A stretch of DNA of 64,000 bases from NCBI GenBank assembly GCA_023382975.1, contig JAHDXO010000037.1, positions 44,271-108,270 of the forward strand, read 5' to 3'. The position numbers and the translations under genes are program-made. The notes under the pieces are model-generated. The model saw only the letters and a list, made by a program, of their open reading frames with translations, did no database searches and was not told the DNA's origin. The DNA is from Pirellulaceae bacterium. Its GTDB lineage: Bacteria; Planctomycetota; Planctomycetia; Pirellulales; Pirellulaceae. Positions 54,656 through 63,870 of the stretch are shown here, piece after piece (within the stretch, counting starts at the first letter, position 1; every line of letters begins with the position of its first letter).

Positions 54656-54883
54656 TCACGCCGCTCCGATGGCTTCATACACTTTGCCGTGACGTCGCAA
54701 CCACGAGAGGTCACCGGCGTCGGCCCGTTCCTTGATTTCTCGCAATAGGTTGATCGTTTCAGCCTCGTAGCAAGGTTCGCTTGGATCATCGATGGGTACA
54801 ACCATCTCGACCTCCACGGCCACCACGTATCGATCGCTTTGCACTAAGCGGGTGCGTTTCATTCGTTGTCCTGGAATCCGCAT
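54656..54883 (-). CDS. Small hypothetical protein paired with DUF4258
   Basis: A 75-residue protein beginning MRIPGQRMKRTRLVQSDRYV and continuing VAVEVEMVVPIDDPSEPCYE and ETINLLREIKERADAGDLSW. Its ATG overlaps the natural stop of the DUF4258 frame (TGATG), so it was translated as the second gene of a coupled pair. The acidic-then-helical layout fits an antitoxin-sized partner, but no DNA-binding motif is evident. The 157 bp to the left (54499-54655) show no gene. Confidence 0.6.
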   Translation of the reverse strand: MRIPGQRMKRTRLVQSDRYVVAVEVEMVVPIDDPSEPCYEAETINLLREIKERADAGDLSWLRRHGKVYEAIGAA

Positions 54884-55193
54884 CACCAATCCTTGTCAAA
54901 GAAATGAACCGTGACCAACTTCGCGACGCCACTTTGCCGCAAGTGAGACCAAACTGCTTTGAATTCCGTGCCGTCGGGCAGAGTCTCGCGAACCTCCACG
55001 GCCGGGTTTGGTGAAGCATCAGGGCGTTCGACGATACCTGCCATTCCATGATCCCCCATTCTTCGAGCCGCTCGGCCGCATGGTTCCCGACAACGTACTT
55101 GTCCTCGGCGACCAGCTTGCGAACATCGGCGAACAACTGTCCCATCATGGCCACTTTCTCGCCGAACGGCAGCCGTAACCGGGCGGCCGCCAT
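54883..55193 (-). pseudogene. Frameshifted DUF4258 family protein
   Basis: From the ATG at 55193 the frame gives MAAARLRLPFGEKVAMMGQL and EDKYVVGNHAAERLEEWGI, the DUF4258 opening with its conserved His/Arg. After MEWQ (about 55040) the coding sense jumps frame and resumes as AGIVERPDA..EVRETLPDGTEFKAVWSHLR and VAKLVTVHFFDKDW, with a TGA at 54885-54883. The shifted part matches the normal end of such proteins, so this is a frameshift and not a boundary. DUF4258 proteins resemble RelE/BrnT-type toxins. A sequencing error cannot be excluded. Confidence 0.72.
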
Positions 55194-55204
55194 AGACTCT
55201 GTTT

Positions 55205-55540
55205 TCAAAACCCGCGTTGTTGGCCGCTCCGGTTCACGGCTCTGTTCGCTGCGTTCTCTATCGCCGCGACGGTGTCCAACCATTCCTGATTGGCCAACGC
55301 TCGTTGCATGACCTTCGGCAAATCAATTGTCCGATTCCAAGTATAGCCGCCTTGCTTCGACTCCTTGAGGTGGTCGTGCCATTTCTGAAGATCAAAGCCG
55401 AAGTCTTGCCCGGAAATGGATCGCAACATCTCACGACCATCTCGCAATTGCTCGCGGAGCGTTCGCTGTGGCCATCCTGGTGGCGACGGATCATCGCCGC
55501 AAATGAGATGAACGGCAATTTGCGCGGGAGTTAAACGCAT
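55205..55540 (-). CDS. Small hypothetical protein
   Basis: A 111-residue protein I do not recognise. It begins MRLTPAQIAVHLICGDDPSP and has GREMLRSISGQDFGFDLQKW, then a helical C-terminus (MQRALANQEWLDTVAAIENA). I chose the ATG at 55540; an upstream TTG-type start at 55624 would read through the junction with the dispersed element. It lies immediately downstream of element copy C and in the same orientation, like the orphan genes after copies A and B. Confidence 0.55.
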   Translation of the reverse strand: MRLTPAQIAVHLICGDDPSPPGWPQRTLREQLRDGREMLRSISGQDFGFDLQKWHDHLKESKQGGYTWNRTIDLPKVMQRALANQEWLDTVAAIENAANRAVNRSGQQRGF

Positions 55541-55623
55541 TGGCCAACCAGTACTTCCACATCCAATCGTTTGTTCTTCTGGCGAAGATTCCCCGGAGCC
55601 CCGTGTGACTTCTCTAAGCAGCA

Positions 55624-55905
55624 AACTTGTGATTGGCCAGAACGGCCTATAGGGGAACGTGAGCCTGGGAATAGGCCGACCGGCGCGGCGAGCGATCCGG
55701 CCTGCCGCTACTCGACGATTATCGGCTGAATCTCTTGGCCGTCAAGCAGTTGAATCGGGAACGAATCGGTGCCGCTCGGCGGAATGGGCCGACCTGGGTA
55801 TCGCGCTATTCGCGGCTGGATCGGCCGACCGGCCTGATACGTCGCTCGGAATTCCCGTCGGGGCGGGCGCAGCGCGAAGCCGGAGGATTCGCCGGACAAG
55901 CCTGC
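55624..55905 (-). repeat. Dispersed element, copy C (reverse orientation)
   Basis: This is the third copy, inverted relative to A and B and shorter at its left end. Its reverse complement shares with them the CCGCCCCGACG block, the CCGATTCAACTGCTTGAC block, the GCGGCAGGCCGGAT block, and the same right end (..AATCACAAGTT). The short internal frame ends with TAG as in copy A. The remainder of the gene-free stretch (55541-55623 and 55906-55909) holds nothing else. Confidence 0.8.
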
Positions 55906-55909
55906 ATGG

Positions 55910-57904
55910 TCAGGGGCTCGGTTTCAACAGGGCGTCCGTAATGGCGGCGTAGGCGGGTTTGCGCTGATTATTGGCGTCGAAGAGCAGCGGGTGCTGGCCG
56001 TAACGCCAAGTGCGGCGGTCGCTGAGGCCCCAGAAGGTGACGCGTTCCAAGACGTCCTTGTGCTTGATGAAGATCGCAAACAGCCGAGCATAAGCGTCCG
56101 CCTGGGCCTGGAGATCTTGCGGCGAGGGCGGCGCGCCGCCATCCAGTCTGCGGCGTCCGAAGCCGGGGCCGAACTGGCCTCCCGAAACGCCGCGGATCGT
56201 CACGTCCAACTCCGTGATGCTGACCTTCAGCCCCAGCGAGGCATAATCGGAGATCGCCTGGTCAAGTGCTGCGTAGGGGATGCCGGAGGTGCTCCAGTGG
56301 CCTTGGATTCCTACGCCATGGATCGGCGCGCCGTCCTCGATCAAGCGTTTGAGCAGCACCAGGGAACTCGCGTGCTTCGGGCCGGCCTCGATGCCGTAGT
56401 CGTTGTAATACAACTGGGCGTCCGGATCGGCTTCGTGAGCAAACTGGAACGCGAGCGTCAGGAATTCCGGACCCATCGCCTGCAACCACGAGGAATTGCG
56501 GAGGTTCTCCGTCTGCGCCGTCTGGGCGTTGCCGCCGTCGTTGATCGCTTCGTTGACGACGTCCCAGCTCCGGATCTTCCCCTTGTAGCGGCCGACCAGC
56601 GTGGTGATGTGGTCCTTCATCCGCTGGGTGATCACCGCCCGGTCGCCATCGCGAAAGAACCAGTCGTTGGTCTGGGCGTGCCACACCAGGGTGTGGCCGT
56701 GGATGGCGATGTTGCGATCGGTACACCAATTCACCAGCGCGTCGGCCCGCTCGAATCTCCACGTGTTCTCACTGGGATGGATCGGCCCCGGCTTCATGCA
56801 GTTTTCCGGGGTCACGAAGTTGAAGTGATCCTGGACCAGGGCCAGTTCCTGTTCGGAGTAATTGCCGGGTAGATCGCCCGCCATGCCGATGGAAAAGTGT
56901 TCCGCGTAGACATCCTTGATGATCGGGCCTTGCTGGTCCACCTCCGGCGCCTCGGTCGGCGCGCCGGCGGTCTCGGCTGCGGGCTCCACGGCCTGCTTGT
57001 CCTGCTGGAAAATCCGCTGGACGAAGTGATACAAGTTGTTGCGCCAGTGCGTGGCGTCGTGGCCGTAGGAATCGACGTTCCAGACGTGCGGCACGTCGTG
57101 TTCCTTCAGATACGCATGCACGCCCTGACTGATGCGGAGCAATCCGTCCTTGTTGCCGCAGGAGAGGTACAGCAGTTTGAGCTTCGGCTTGGCCGCGGCG
57201 GGGTCGGGGACGAGTTGCGCGGGAGGCTTGGTGTTGGGCGCAGAGGAGAAGCCGCCGACCCAGGCAAACGTGTCGAGATGCGCCAGTCCGAAGTTCAGCG
57301 ACTGGCCGCCGCCCATCGACAGACCGGCCAGCGCCCGGTGTTCCCGGTCGGCGTGAACGGAGTACCGCGCCTCGATGGTCGGGATCACGTCCTTCAGCAG
57401 ATCTTCTTCGAAGGCGGCGAACGCGGGAGCCGAGCGGAAGACGTCGCCTTCCGCCCGGTCGTTCTTCTGCGCCCGGCCGTTGGGCATCACGATGATCATC
57501 GGCACGGTTTTGCCGTCGGCCAGCAGATTGTCCAGCAAAATGTTGGGCTTGGCAAAACGCTGCCACTCGTTCTCGTCGCCGCCGATGCCGTGCAGAAGAT
57601 ACAACACCGGATACTTCTTGTCCTTGGAATAGCCGGGCGGCGTGTAGACCTGCATCCGCCGAGTGGCGCCGACGGACTTCGAATCGTAGCTGATCATTTC
57701 CACTTGGCCGCGCGGGATGCCCTCTCGCTGCACGTCGACGCCAGCGGGTGGATCGGGAAACGCCTGAACGTCGTCCGGACCCAGCGTCGCGGGGCGGCCC
57801 AACCCGCGAGGTCCCTGGGCAAACGCCTCAGGAGCAGCCACAGCAAGAACCAGCAGTCCGCCCAGTACAGCCAGTGTCAAACGGTTCCATCGCGTCATCA
57901 CCAT
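55910..57904 (-). CDS. Bifunctional CE1 esterase / GH10 xylanase
   Basis: A 664-residue secreted protein (signal TLAVLGGLLVLAVAAPEAFA). Residues 70-315 are a CE1-type alpha/beta hydrolase: YPVLYLLHGIGGDENEW, nucleophile S196 in GLSMGGGQS, and a catalytic His in YGHDATHW. Residues 345-660 are a GH10 xylanase: HGHTLVWHAQTNDWF, acid/base E452 in WDVVNEAI, nucleophile E565 in ITELDV, and VTFWGLSDRRTWR. It should remove feruloyl or acetyl groups and cut the xylan backbone. GGGAGA precedes the ATG at 57904. It is divergent from the FAD-oxidoreductase cluster. Confidence 0.92.
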   Translation of the reverse strand: MVMTRWNRLTLAVLGGLLVLAVAAPEAFAQGPRGLGRPATLGPDDVQAFPDPPAGVDVQREGIPRGQVEMISYDSKSVGATRRMQVYTPPGYSKDKKYPVLYLLHGIGGDENEWQRFAKPNILLDNLLADGKTVPMIIVMPNGRAQKNDRAEGDVFRSAPAFAAFEEDLLKDVIPTIEARYSVHADREHRALAGLSMGGGQSLNFGLAHLDTFAWVGGFSSAPNTKPPAQLVPDPAAAKPKLKLLYLSCGNKDGLLRISQGVHAYLKEHDVPHVWNVDSYGHDATHWRNNLYHFVQRIFQQDKQAVEPAAETAGAPTEAPEVDQQGPIIKDVYAEHFSIGMAGDLPGNYSEQELALVQDHFNFVTPENCMKPGPIHPSENTWRFERADALVNWCTDRNIAIHGHTLVWHAQTNDWFFRDGDRAVITQRMKDHITTLVGRYKGKIRSWDVVNEAINDGGNAQTAQTENLRNSSWLQAMGPEFLTLAFQFAHEADPDAQLYYNDYGIEAGPKHASSLVLLKRLIEDGAPIHGVGIQGHWSTSGIPYAALDQAISDYASLGLKVSITELDVTIRGVSGGQFGPGFGRRRLDGGAPPSPQDLQAQADAYARLFAIFIKHKDVLERVTFWGLSDRRTWRYGQHPLLFDANNQRKPAYAAITDALLKPSP

Positions 57905-58234
57905 CAAGTCTCCCGAAACAAACACCGAAATTCCGCGCCCGTAACGCCGCGCGCACCGATAGACCAACCCCGCGGGTGCCCCGATGTTCCGCAGGACTCC
58001 CTGATAATTGCCGGAGGGCGAACGACGACGCAAACCGGCGGAATTCCATCCGGCACGACCTGAGCCTGCTGATGCGAGCCGGGATCGGGTTCCTGCCGCA
58101 ATCGCTGCGCAACTCGCCCGTCGCCGACCAGCACCGTTCTGTGCCCGGCCGCGAATGGGTACGATGTATAGAACCTTCATCGAACCCGACGGCACCGTCC
58201 GACCCGGTCACGAAGAGGATAACGAGTTCTCACC
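57905..58234. other. Divergent intergenic region without recognised features
   Basis: These 330 bases lie between the leftward CE1-GH10 gene and the rightward leader remnant. Promoters for both directions should be here. I see no repeat, hairpin of note or small gene. Confidence 0.3.
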
Positions 58235-58388
58235 ATGAAAACCACCCTCATCCGCCTCGCCCCTCTGCTGCTCGCGCCGCCGGTTCCCAACGACAGCGGC
58301 GTTTACCTACGCGTCGCGCGATTTCGATGATGCCCGGGCCGTCGTGGAGAGTTTGTTTAGCAAACCTGAAAAGAGGAACAAACGATGA
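58235..58388 (+). pseudogene. Signal-peptide remnant before the FAD oxidoreductase
   Basis: The ATG at 58235 starts MKTTLIRLAPLLLAPPVP, a signal-like leader that stops at 58330. A frameshift near 58285 gives a better reading, PTTAAFTYASRDFDDARAVV then ESLFSKPEKRNKR, ending at a TGA that overlaps the next gene's ATG (ATGA). The N-terminus of a secreted protein thus appears fused to the ribosome-binding region of the oxidoreductase, with the rest of its gene missing. If translated, it may act only as a coupling leader. Confidence 0.5.
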
Positions 58389-59902
58389 AACGAGTGAATG
58401 AGTCGCAACCGTTGCACGGCGATTTTCCGAACACTGGTCGTCGTCGCTTTATTACGACGGCTGTCGCGGGTGCCGTGTTCGGGCCGGCCATGCCGGCATT
58501 GGCTCAAGCGGCGGATGCGTCCGATGCGCCGTCGCACGCTGTCGCCCGGCAGATGGAAGTTGACTCAGCGGCGAAAGTCGTGGCGGAACCCGCGAGGAAG
58601 ACGCCTGTTGTTGCCGAGGTGGACGTGGTGGTCGTGGGGGGCGGGCCGACCGGGGTAGGCGCGGCGTTGGCTGCGGCTAGCGAGGGCGCCAAGACGCTGC
58701 TCGTCGAACGTCACGCGATGCTGGGCGGAATGTGGACTGCCGGACTGCTCAATCCGCTGTTTGACCCGCGCAAGGGCTGGATCGTGGATCGCCTGATTGA
58801 CAAGCTGCAGCAGCGCGGGGCCTGGGTTCGCAAAGGCATGGACGTCTTCGATGTCGAGGTCATGAAATACGTGCTCGAACAAATGATGGCCGAGGCCAAC
58901 GTTGAGTTCTGGTATCACTGCCCGTTCACCGAGCCGATCCTCCAAGGGGATCGGGTCCGCGGCGTGATCGTCGAAAGCAAGTCCGGACGCGAAGCGGTAT
59001 TGGCGCAAGTGGTCATTGACTGTACGGGCGACGGCGATGTCGGGGCCCGCGCGGGTGTGCCGTTCGAGATGGGGCGAGGCACGGACGGGTTGTGCCAGCC
59101 GATGACCTTGATGTTCGAGATCAGTGGCTACGAGGGCTTTCGCGACGTTGCCGCCGACCGTCTGGCCACGCACGAGTTCTATCGCGACCTGACGAAGGCT
59201 ATCGAGAAGCACGAACTCCCGATTCAACTTCCTTACGGCCCGCAACGCAGTGGCACTCCGTATCTCATTGCCCTGCCGGGCAAGGCCGTGGCGGTGGTGC
59301 AGGCGACGCACGTTTACCGGGTCGACGCCACCGATGTACGGCAGGTGACCCGGGCCACGGTGGAGGCACGGCGCCAAGTGCATGAGGCGTTCCTGCCGGC
59401 CATGCGAAAGATCCCCGGTCTTGAGAATCTCCGGCTCTCCCAGACCGCGCCGCAGATCGGCGTGCGCGAAGGGCGACGGCTGGAAGGTCGGTATCGCTTG
59501 GAGCTGGAAGACCTGTTGCAGGCTCGCCGCTTCGACGACGCGGTGACCAGCATCGGATTCCACGTGGACCTGCACGAACTGGACCCGCAGGATTCGACCC
59601 CGAAGTTGCCGGAGTTTCCTCCGGGCGTAACCCGCCACACGATTTCCAAGTGCGACATTCCTTATCGCTGCCTGGTGCCAAAGCAGGTGCAGGGGCTGCT
59701 GTCGGCCGGTCGTTGCATTTCCGGCTCGCACTTGGCCCATTCAGCGTACCGGGTAACGGGAACCTGCATGGCGATGGGGCAGGCTGCCGGGCTGGCCGCC
59801 GCAACCGCAATCCAACGAAACGTCCTGCCGGCAGACCTCGACGGCGCCGAACTCCACACGATGCTTCAGCAGCGCGGCGTACAGTTCCTGCCGCGCGCGT
59901 GA
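58385..59902 (+). CDS. Secreted FAD-dependent oxidoreductase
   Basis: A 505-residue protein with a twin-arginine-type leader (GRRRFITTAVAGAVFG). The FAD-binding Rossmann motif is VDVVVVGGGPTGVGAALAAA with LVERHAMLGGMWTAGLLNP. The C-terminal FAD motif SAGRCISGSHLAHSAYRVTG then TCMAMGQAAGLAAATAI completes the FAD-binding fold of the FAD_oxidored family common in planctomycetes. The substrate is unknown, perhaps a sugar or sugar acid given the neighbours. AGAGGAAC precedes the ATG. It is the first intact gene of a rightward cluster. Confidence 0.9.
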   Translation: MKRVNESQPLHGDFPNTGRRRFITTAVAGAVFGPAMPALAQAADASDAPSHAVARQMEVDSAAKVVAEPARKTPVVAEVDVVVVGGGPTGVGAALAAASEGAKTLLVERHAMLGGMWTAGLLNPLFDPRKGWIVDRLIDKLQQRGAWVRKGMDVFDVEVMKYVLEQMMAEANVEFWYHCPFTEPILQGDRVRGVIVESKSGREAVLAQVVIDCTGDGDVGARAGVPFEMGRGTDGLCQPMTLMFEISGYEGFRDVAADRLATHEFYRDLTKAIEKHELPIQLPYGPQRSGTPYLIALPGKAVAVVQATHVYRVDATDVRQVTRATVEARRQVHEAFLPAMRKIPGLENLRLSQTAPQIGVREGRRLEGRYRLELEDLLQARRFDDAVTSIGFHVDLHELDPQDSTPKLPEFPPGVTRHTISKCDIPYRCLVPKQVQGLLSAGRCISGSHLAHSAYRVTGTCMAMGQAAGLAAATAIQRNVLPADLDGAELHTMLQQRGVQFLPRA

Positions 59903-59934
59903 TCGCCCGATGATTCAAGCAGCACGAGAACACC

Positions 59935-61374
59935 ATGCACCACCAGCAAATTTTCAACATGGCCATTTCCGCAGCTTTCACTTTCTCGCTCTCGGCCAGT
60001 CTGTGCGCCGCGCCACCGGCGATCGAGTTGCGCGAATTGCCGCTGCTGTTTGCTGACGACAGCGGCATCGCGTCGCGCACCGGCGTCGTTCGGATCGTGC
60101 ATATCGCTCAGAGACGCGACGCGCCGGTGATCGAGCCGGAGCGGTCCTGGGAGGGCGAACGCGTTTATGTTTATGGCTCGGTGTATGCTGCCGCAGAAAA
60201 CGAACCGCTTCGCCTCTGGTACATGGCCGCGCCCGACTACGTTCTTCATGCGACATCGCAGGACGGCGTGAACTGGCTCAAACCGTCGCTGGGCCTGATG
60301 CCGTACAAGGACTCGACGGACAATAACATCGTCCATCGCATCCACAGCCCCAGCGTGCTGCTCGACACGCGCGAGACGGACCCCGCGAAACGCTACAAGA
60401 TGCTGGGCTCGAAAGGCGGCGGCTATCACGCGGCGTTCTCTGCCGATGGCCTGCGCTGGACACGCTATCCGAAGAACCCGGTGTTGAATCACTCCGACAC
60501 CATCACGCTCACGCGAGACCCGGTCGGCGGCGAGTATCTGGCGTTTCACAAACGGCCTGCCACGGTTCGCGGTTTTGGCCGGCGAGCCGTCTGGCTCTCG
60601 CACAGCCGCGATTTCCAGGAATGGAGCGAGCCGGAACTTGTCTTCGCGCCCGATGAGAAGGACGACGTTTGGGTCGGCAGCCCCGGCCAACGCACCGAGG
60701 TCTATAACATGTCGGTCTATCCGCACGCGGCCGGGTTCATCGGTCTACCGACGATGTTCCGACTTACCAAACGCATTCCCAGAAGCGAAGTCACGCCCGG
60801 CCAAAGTCCCGATGACGGGCCGATCGATGTCCAGCTTGCTACCAGCCCCGATGGCCGCACCTGGCAACGTTCCGAACCGCGAGTGAACGTCATCCCGCGC
60901 GGCGTTCCCGGCTGTTTTGATGGCGGAGCCATACTCGGCGTCACCAGCACCTGCATCCACGTCGGAGACAAGACGTGGGTTTATTACACAGCATTGACAA
61001 CCACGCACGGCGGCCCGATGCCGCCGAAACGGATTTCGATTGGCCGAGCCGAGTGGCGACGGCATGGGTTCGTCTCGCTCGATGCTTCCGGGACAGGCGT
61101 CGTGGAAACGAAGCCGTTGCGGCTGGGCGGGGCCTCCCTGATCGTCAACGCGGATGCGGACGGCGGCGAACTTCGCGTGGTCCTGCTGGAGGCGGACGGA
61201 CGCCCGATTCCCGGCTTCTCGCTCACAGACAGCCTGCCACTCAACAACGACGCCACGCGCTGGACCGCTCGTTGGAAATCTGAGGCCACCCCTCCCACAG
61301 ACCGCCCCGTGCGTGTCCGTCTGGAAATGAACCGCTGCCGCCTCTTCTCGCTTTCCCCGGAGATCGCGGAATGA
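59935..61374 (+). CDS. Secreted five-bladed propeller glycosidase-like protein (GH32/GH43 type)
   Basis: A 479-residue protein with a signal peptide (ISAAFTFSLSASLCA). Repeated propeller segments are visible: LRLWYMAAPDYVLHATSQDG, YHAAFSADGLRWTRYPKNPV, FHKRPATVRGFGRRAVWLSH then SRDFQEWSEP, and a last blade TWVYYTALTTTHGG. The S-D/S-x-D..W pattern per blade is that of GH32/GH43/GH68-like proteins found next to planctomycete oxidoreductases. No catalytic triad can be assigned with confidence. It starts 32 bp after the FAD gene and overlaps the next gene by 4 bp. Confidence 0.7.
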   Translation: MHHQQIFNMAISAAFTFSLSASLCAAPPAIELRELPLLFADDSGIASRTGVVRIVHIAQRRDAPVIEPERSWEGERVYVYGSVYAAAENEPLRLWYMAAPDYVLHATSQDGVNWLKPSLGLMPYKDSTDNNIVHRIHSPSVLLDTRETDPAKRYKMLGSKGGGYHAAFSADGLRWTRYPKNPVLNHSDTITLTRDPVGGEYLAFHKRPATVRGFGRRAVWLSHSRDFQEWSEPELVFAPDEKDDVWVGSPGQRTEVYNMSVYPHAAGFIGLPTMFRLTKRIPRSEVTPGQSPDDGPIDVQLATSPDGRTWQRSEPRVNVIPRGVPGCFDGGAILGVTSTCIHVGDKTWVYYTALTTTHGGPMPPKRISIGRAEWRRHGFVSLDASGTGVVETKPLRLGGASLIVNADADGGELRVVLLEADGRPIPGFSLTDSLPLNNDATRWTARWKSEATPPTDRPVRVRLEMNRCRLFSLSPEIAE

Positions 61375-63728
61375 AACGACATCATGCATCCCTGCTCGTA
61401 ACCATGAAACGGACCCTGGCGCTCGGCACCGCCCTGCTGCTGGCGATGCCAATCGCGTTGCGCGCCGAGGAGCCGTGGTGGCGCGAATACACGCCCGTCG
61501 CCACCGTCGGCTTGCGCGCCGAATCGCTCGAAACCATCCAGTCCGGTGCGGCGCGCGGCGTCGGGACGCTCGGCTGGTACGGCTTCTGGTTCCTCGACTC
61601 GCAGGAACAGGCGGGCTACTTCGAAGCGGGCGGCGCGAAACTCCGGCAGGCCGGCGTCAAACGCATCGTGTACTACGACCTGGGTGAAGTCGGCGACTAT
61701 GCGGCGTTCTTCACCGCCGACGGGAAGATGAAGCACAACGGCTGGTCGCTGCCGTGGTGGGATGGCAAGACGCCGCTCACGGCGCGATGGCTCGGGCTGG
61801 AGACGTTCCTCAGCGACGTGCCGTGGGCGCCGTTCCCCAGCGCGAAGGCTTACGGTCTGCCGCCGTTCACGACGCCCGACGGCCAGCCTGTGGACGACCT
61901 CTACGCTGTGCTCGCCCGGCGCGGGCTCGACGGCCAGTGGAGCTACGATTACTCCAGCAATCCCCGCATCACCGACGACTTCGCCCAGCGCAGCGGGCTG
62001 GCGTCGTTCAGCGACAAACAGTCCGGCCCCGCCGACACGCAGGGCAAGAGCGGCTGGCAGACGGTGCGGTTGGTGGATGTGGATTACGCCAACCCGCAAA
62101 TGCGCGACTACGTCTGCCGCGAGATCGAGCGCATCATCCCCAAGCTCCGCCCCGACGGCATCCACGCGGACAACCTGAGCGACAACAACCTCGGCCACGC
62201 CAACACGGGCGCGTTCGGACTCTGGTCCATCCAAACCTTCCGCGACTACCTGCGCCGCCACTTCACGCCCGCCGAGTTGGAGCGGATGGGCATCGCCGAC
62301 GTCGCCACGTTCGACATCGCCGCCTACATTCGCGACAAGCCGTTCGAGACGCTCGGCAAGCGGTGGCACATCCTGAACCCGAAGTGGACCGCAGACCCGG
62401 TCTGGCTGTGCTACGTCATGCACAAGGTTGAGACCGCGCAGGCCTATCATCGGGCGTTCTACTCGGCGGCGAAGCAGTCCGCGCAGCGTGAGCAACTCGA
62501 CTGTGCCGTCTTCGGCAACACCATCCCGTTCCCGCTGGGCGGCACGCTGATGCAAGGCGCGTGTGACATCGCGCATTTCGAGTGGAGCACCGTGCATGGC
62601 CACTGGGGCACAAGGCCGATGGGCCTGCCGCCGAAGGGCCGCGTCGGCTACGTCACGCGGCTGGGCGCGGCCATGTCCGACGCGCCGTTCTGCTGGCCGA
62701 GCATCTACGTCAGCCAGGACAAGTCCGGGGCGGGCCACGAGAACCTGCACAAAGTCCTCGCGTTTGACTGTCTGGCCAACCGCGGCCTGCTCGACTTCGG
62801 CCACTGGTATCTCGACGGCTACTCGCCGGGCACGCCGCAGAGCGCCGGCTTTGTCAACCGCTTCTTTCGAGCCCAGGCGCCCCGCTTGAGCCACCGCCGG
62901 TATCTGGCGGACGTCGCCATCGTCCACTCCGCGTGGTCGGAGATCGCCTCGATGAACGTGTTCAATCCGATCATGGACAAGTTCGTGGACGAATACTGCG
63001 GCTGGTGCGATTTTCTGGGCGACACGCATCGCCAGTGGGACGTGGTGCTTCAGTCGGACCTGACCGCCAAGAACCTCGCGCGTTATCCCATCGTCGTCCT
63101 GCCGTCCGTGATGACGCTGGCGGACGCGGACATCCGCGAACTCCGCCGCTACGTGGCAGGCGGCGGCCGGGTCGTCGCCACCGGCGAGACCGGCACGCGC
63201 TACGGCCCCGAGCGTTACCTCGCACCGCGCGAGCCAGGCTTCTCGCTGCCCGGCGCGCGGATCGTCGCGGACAAGCCGGGCGTGACTTACTGGCGGAACG
63301 ACCGCGATCCTGCGGCCGCGCGGCGCATGGCGGAATTGCTCGACTGGCCCGGCTGGACGCCGCGCGTGGAAACCGACGCCCCCGCCACGGTCGGCGTCAA
63401 TTTGAACGCCGGCAGCGATTCGTCCGGTCCCCTGCTGACGCTAGACCTGAACAACGCCGATCTCGACGTTGCGACCGACACCCTCCGCCCCGCGCCCGCC
63501 ATCACGACCACGATCCGCCTGCCCGACCAGTGGCGCGCCCGCGACCTGCAGGCGAGTTACGTTACGCCGGAGATGCAGGCCGGCGCCCCGCCAGTTCCGC
63601 TCCCCGCCGACGCCGCCAGCCTTGACCACCAACGCGGCACGCTGCAACTGCGAACCCCAGCGTTCGACACCTGCCTGATCGTCATCCTCCGCGGTCCCGC
63701 CGAGCAACACGGAGAAGCCCGGCGCTGA
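61371..63728 (+). CDS. Large secreted putative glycosidase with GATase-like domain
   Basis: A 785-residue protein. Its ATG overlaps the previous stop (ATGA); a second ATG 33 bp on begins the signal peptide core (TLALGTALLLAMPIALRA). The N-terminal half looks like a TIM barrel (GWYGFWFLDSQEQAGYFEAG, VKRIVYYDLGEVGDY, IIPKLRPDGIHADNLSDNNL, DIAHFEWSTVHGHWGTRP). From about residue 520 there is a beta-galactosidase-trimerisation/GATase1-like fold (WDVVLQSDLTAKNLARYPIV, then LRRYVAGGGRVVATGETGTR). The layout fits GH42-like or hypothetical-glycosidase families; no pair of catalytic residues is certain. It is the last gene of the cluster. Confidence 0.7.
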   Translation: MKRHHASLLVTMKRTLALGTALLLAMPIALRAEEPWWREYTPVATVGLRAESLETIQSGAARGVGTLGWYGFWFLDSQEQAGYFEAGGAKLRQAGVKRIVYYDLGEVGDYAAFFTADGKMKHNGWSLPWWDGKTPLTARWLGLETFLSDVPWAPFPSAKAYGLPPFTTPDGQPVDDLYAVLARRGLDGQWSYDYSSNPRITDDFAQRSGLASFSDKQSGPADTQGKSGWQTVRLVDVDYANPQMRDYVCREIERIIPKLRPDGIHADNLSDNNLGHANTGAFGLWSIQTFRDYLRRHFTPAELERMGIADVATFDIAAYIRDKPFETLGKRWHILNPKWTADPVWLCYVMHKVETAQAYHRAFYSAAKQSAQREQLDCAVFGNTIPFPLGGTLMQGACDIAHFEWSTVHGHWGTRPMGLPPKGRVGYVTRLGAAMSDAPFCWPSIYVSQDKSGAGHENLHKVLAFDCLANRGLLDFGHWYLDGYSPGTPQSAGFVNRFFRAQAPRLSHRRYLADVAIVHSAWSEIASMNVFNPIMDKFVDEYCGWCDFLGDTHRQWDVVLQSDLTAKNLARYPIVVLPSVMTLADADIRELRRYVAGGGRVVATGETGTRYGPERYLAPREPGFSLPGARIVADKPGVTYWRNDRDPAAARRMAELLDWPGWTPRVETDAPATVGVNLNAGSDSSGPLLTLDLNNADLDVATDTLRPAPAITTTIRLPDQWRARDLQASYVTPEMQAGAPPVPLPADAASLDHQRGTLQLRTPAFDTCLIVILRGPAEQHGEARR

Positions 63729-63870
63729 ACGCGGGCAGTGCAGTCAGCCGGTTGACGCGGTACAATATCGACGCGAGGCAGGCATGCAGATAGCCGCGAG
63801 AAACAGGAAAAGGCACAAGAAGGGGGTTTCCTTTTTGTGGTTCTTCGAGTTTCTTGTGGCCAACGTGATT

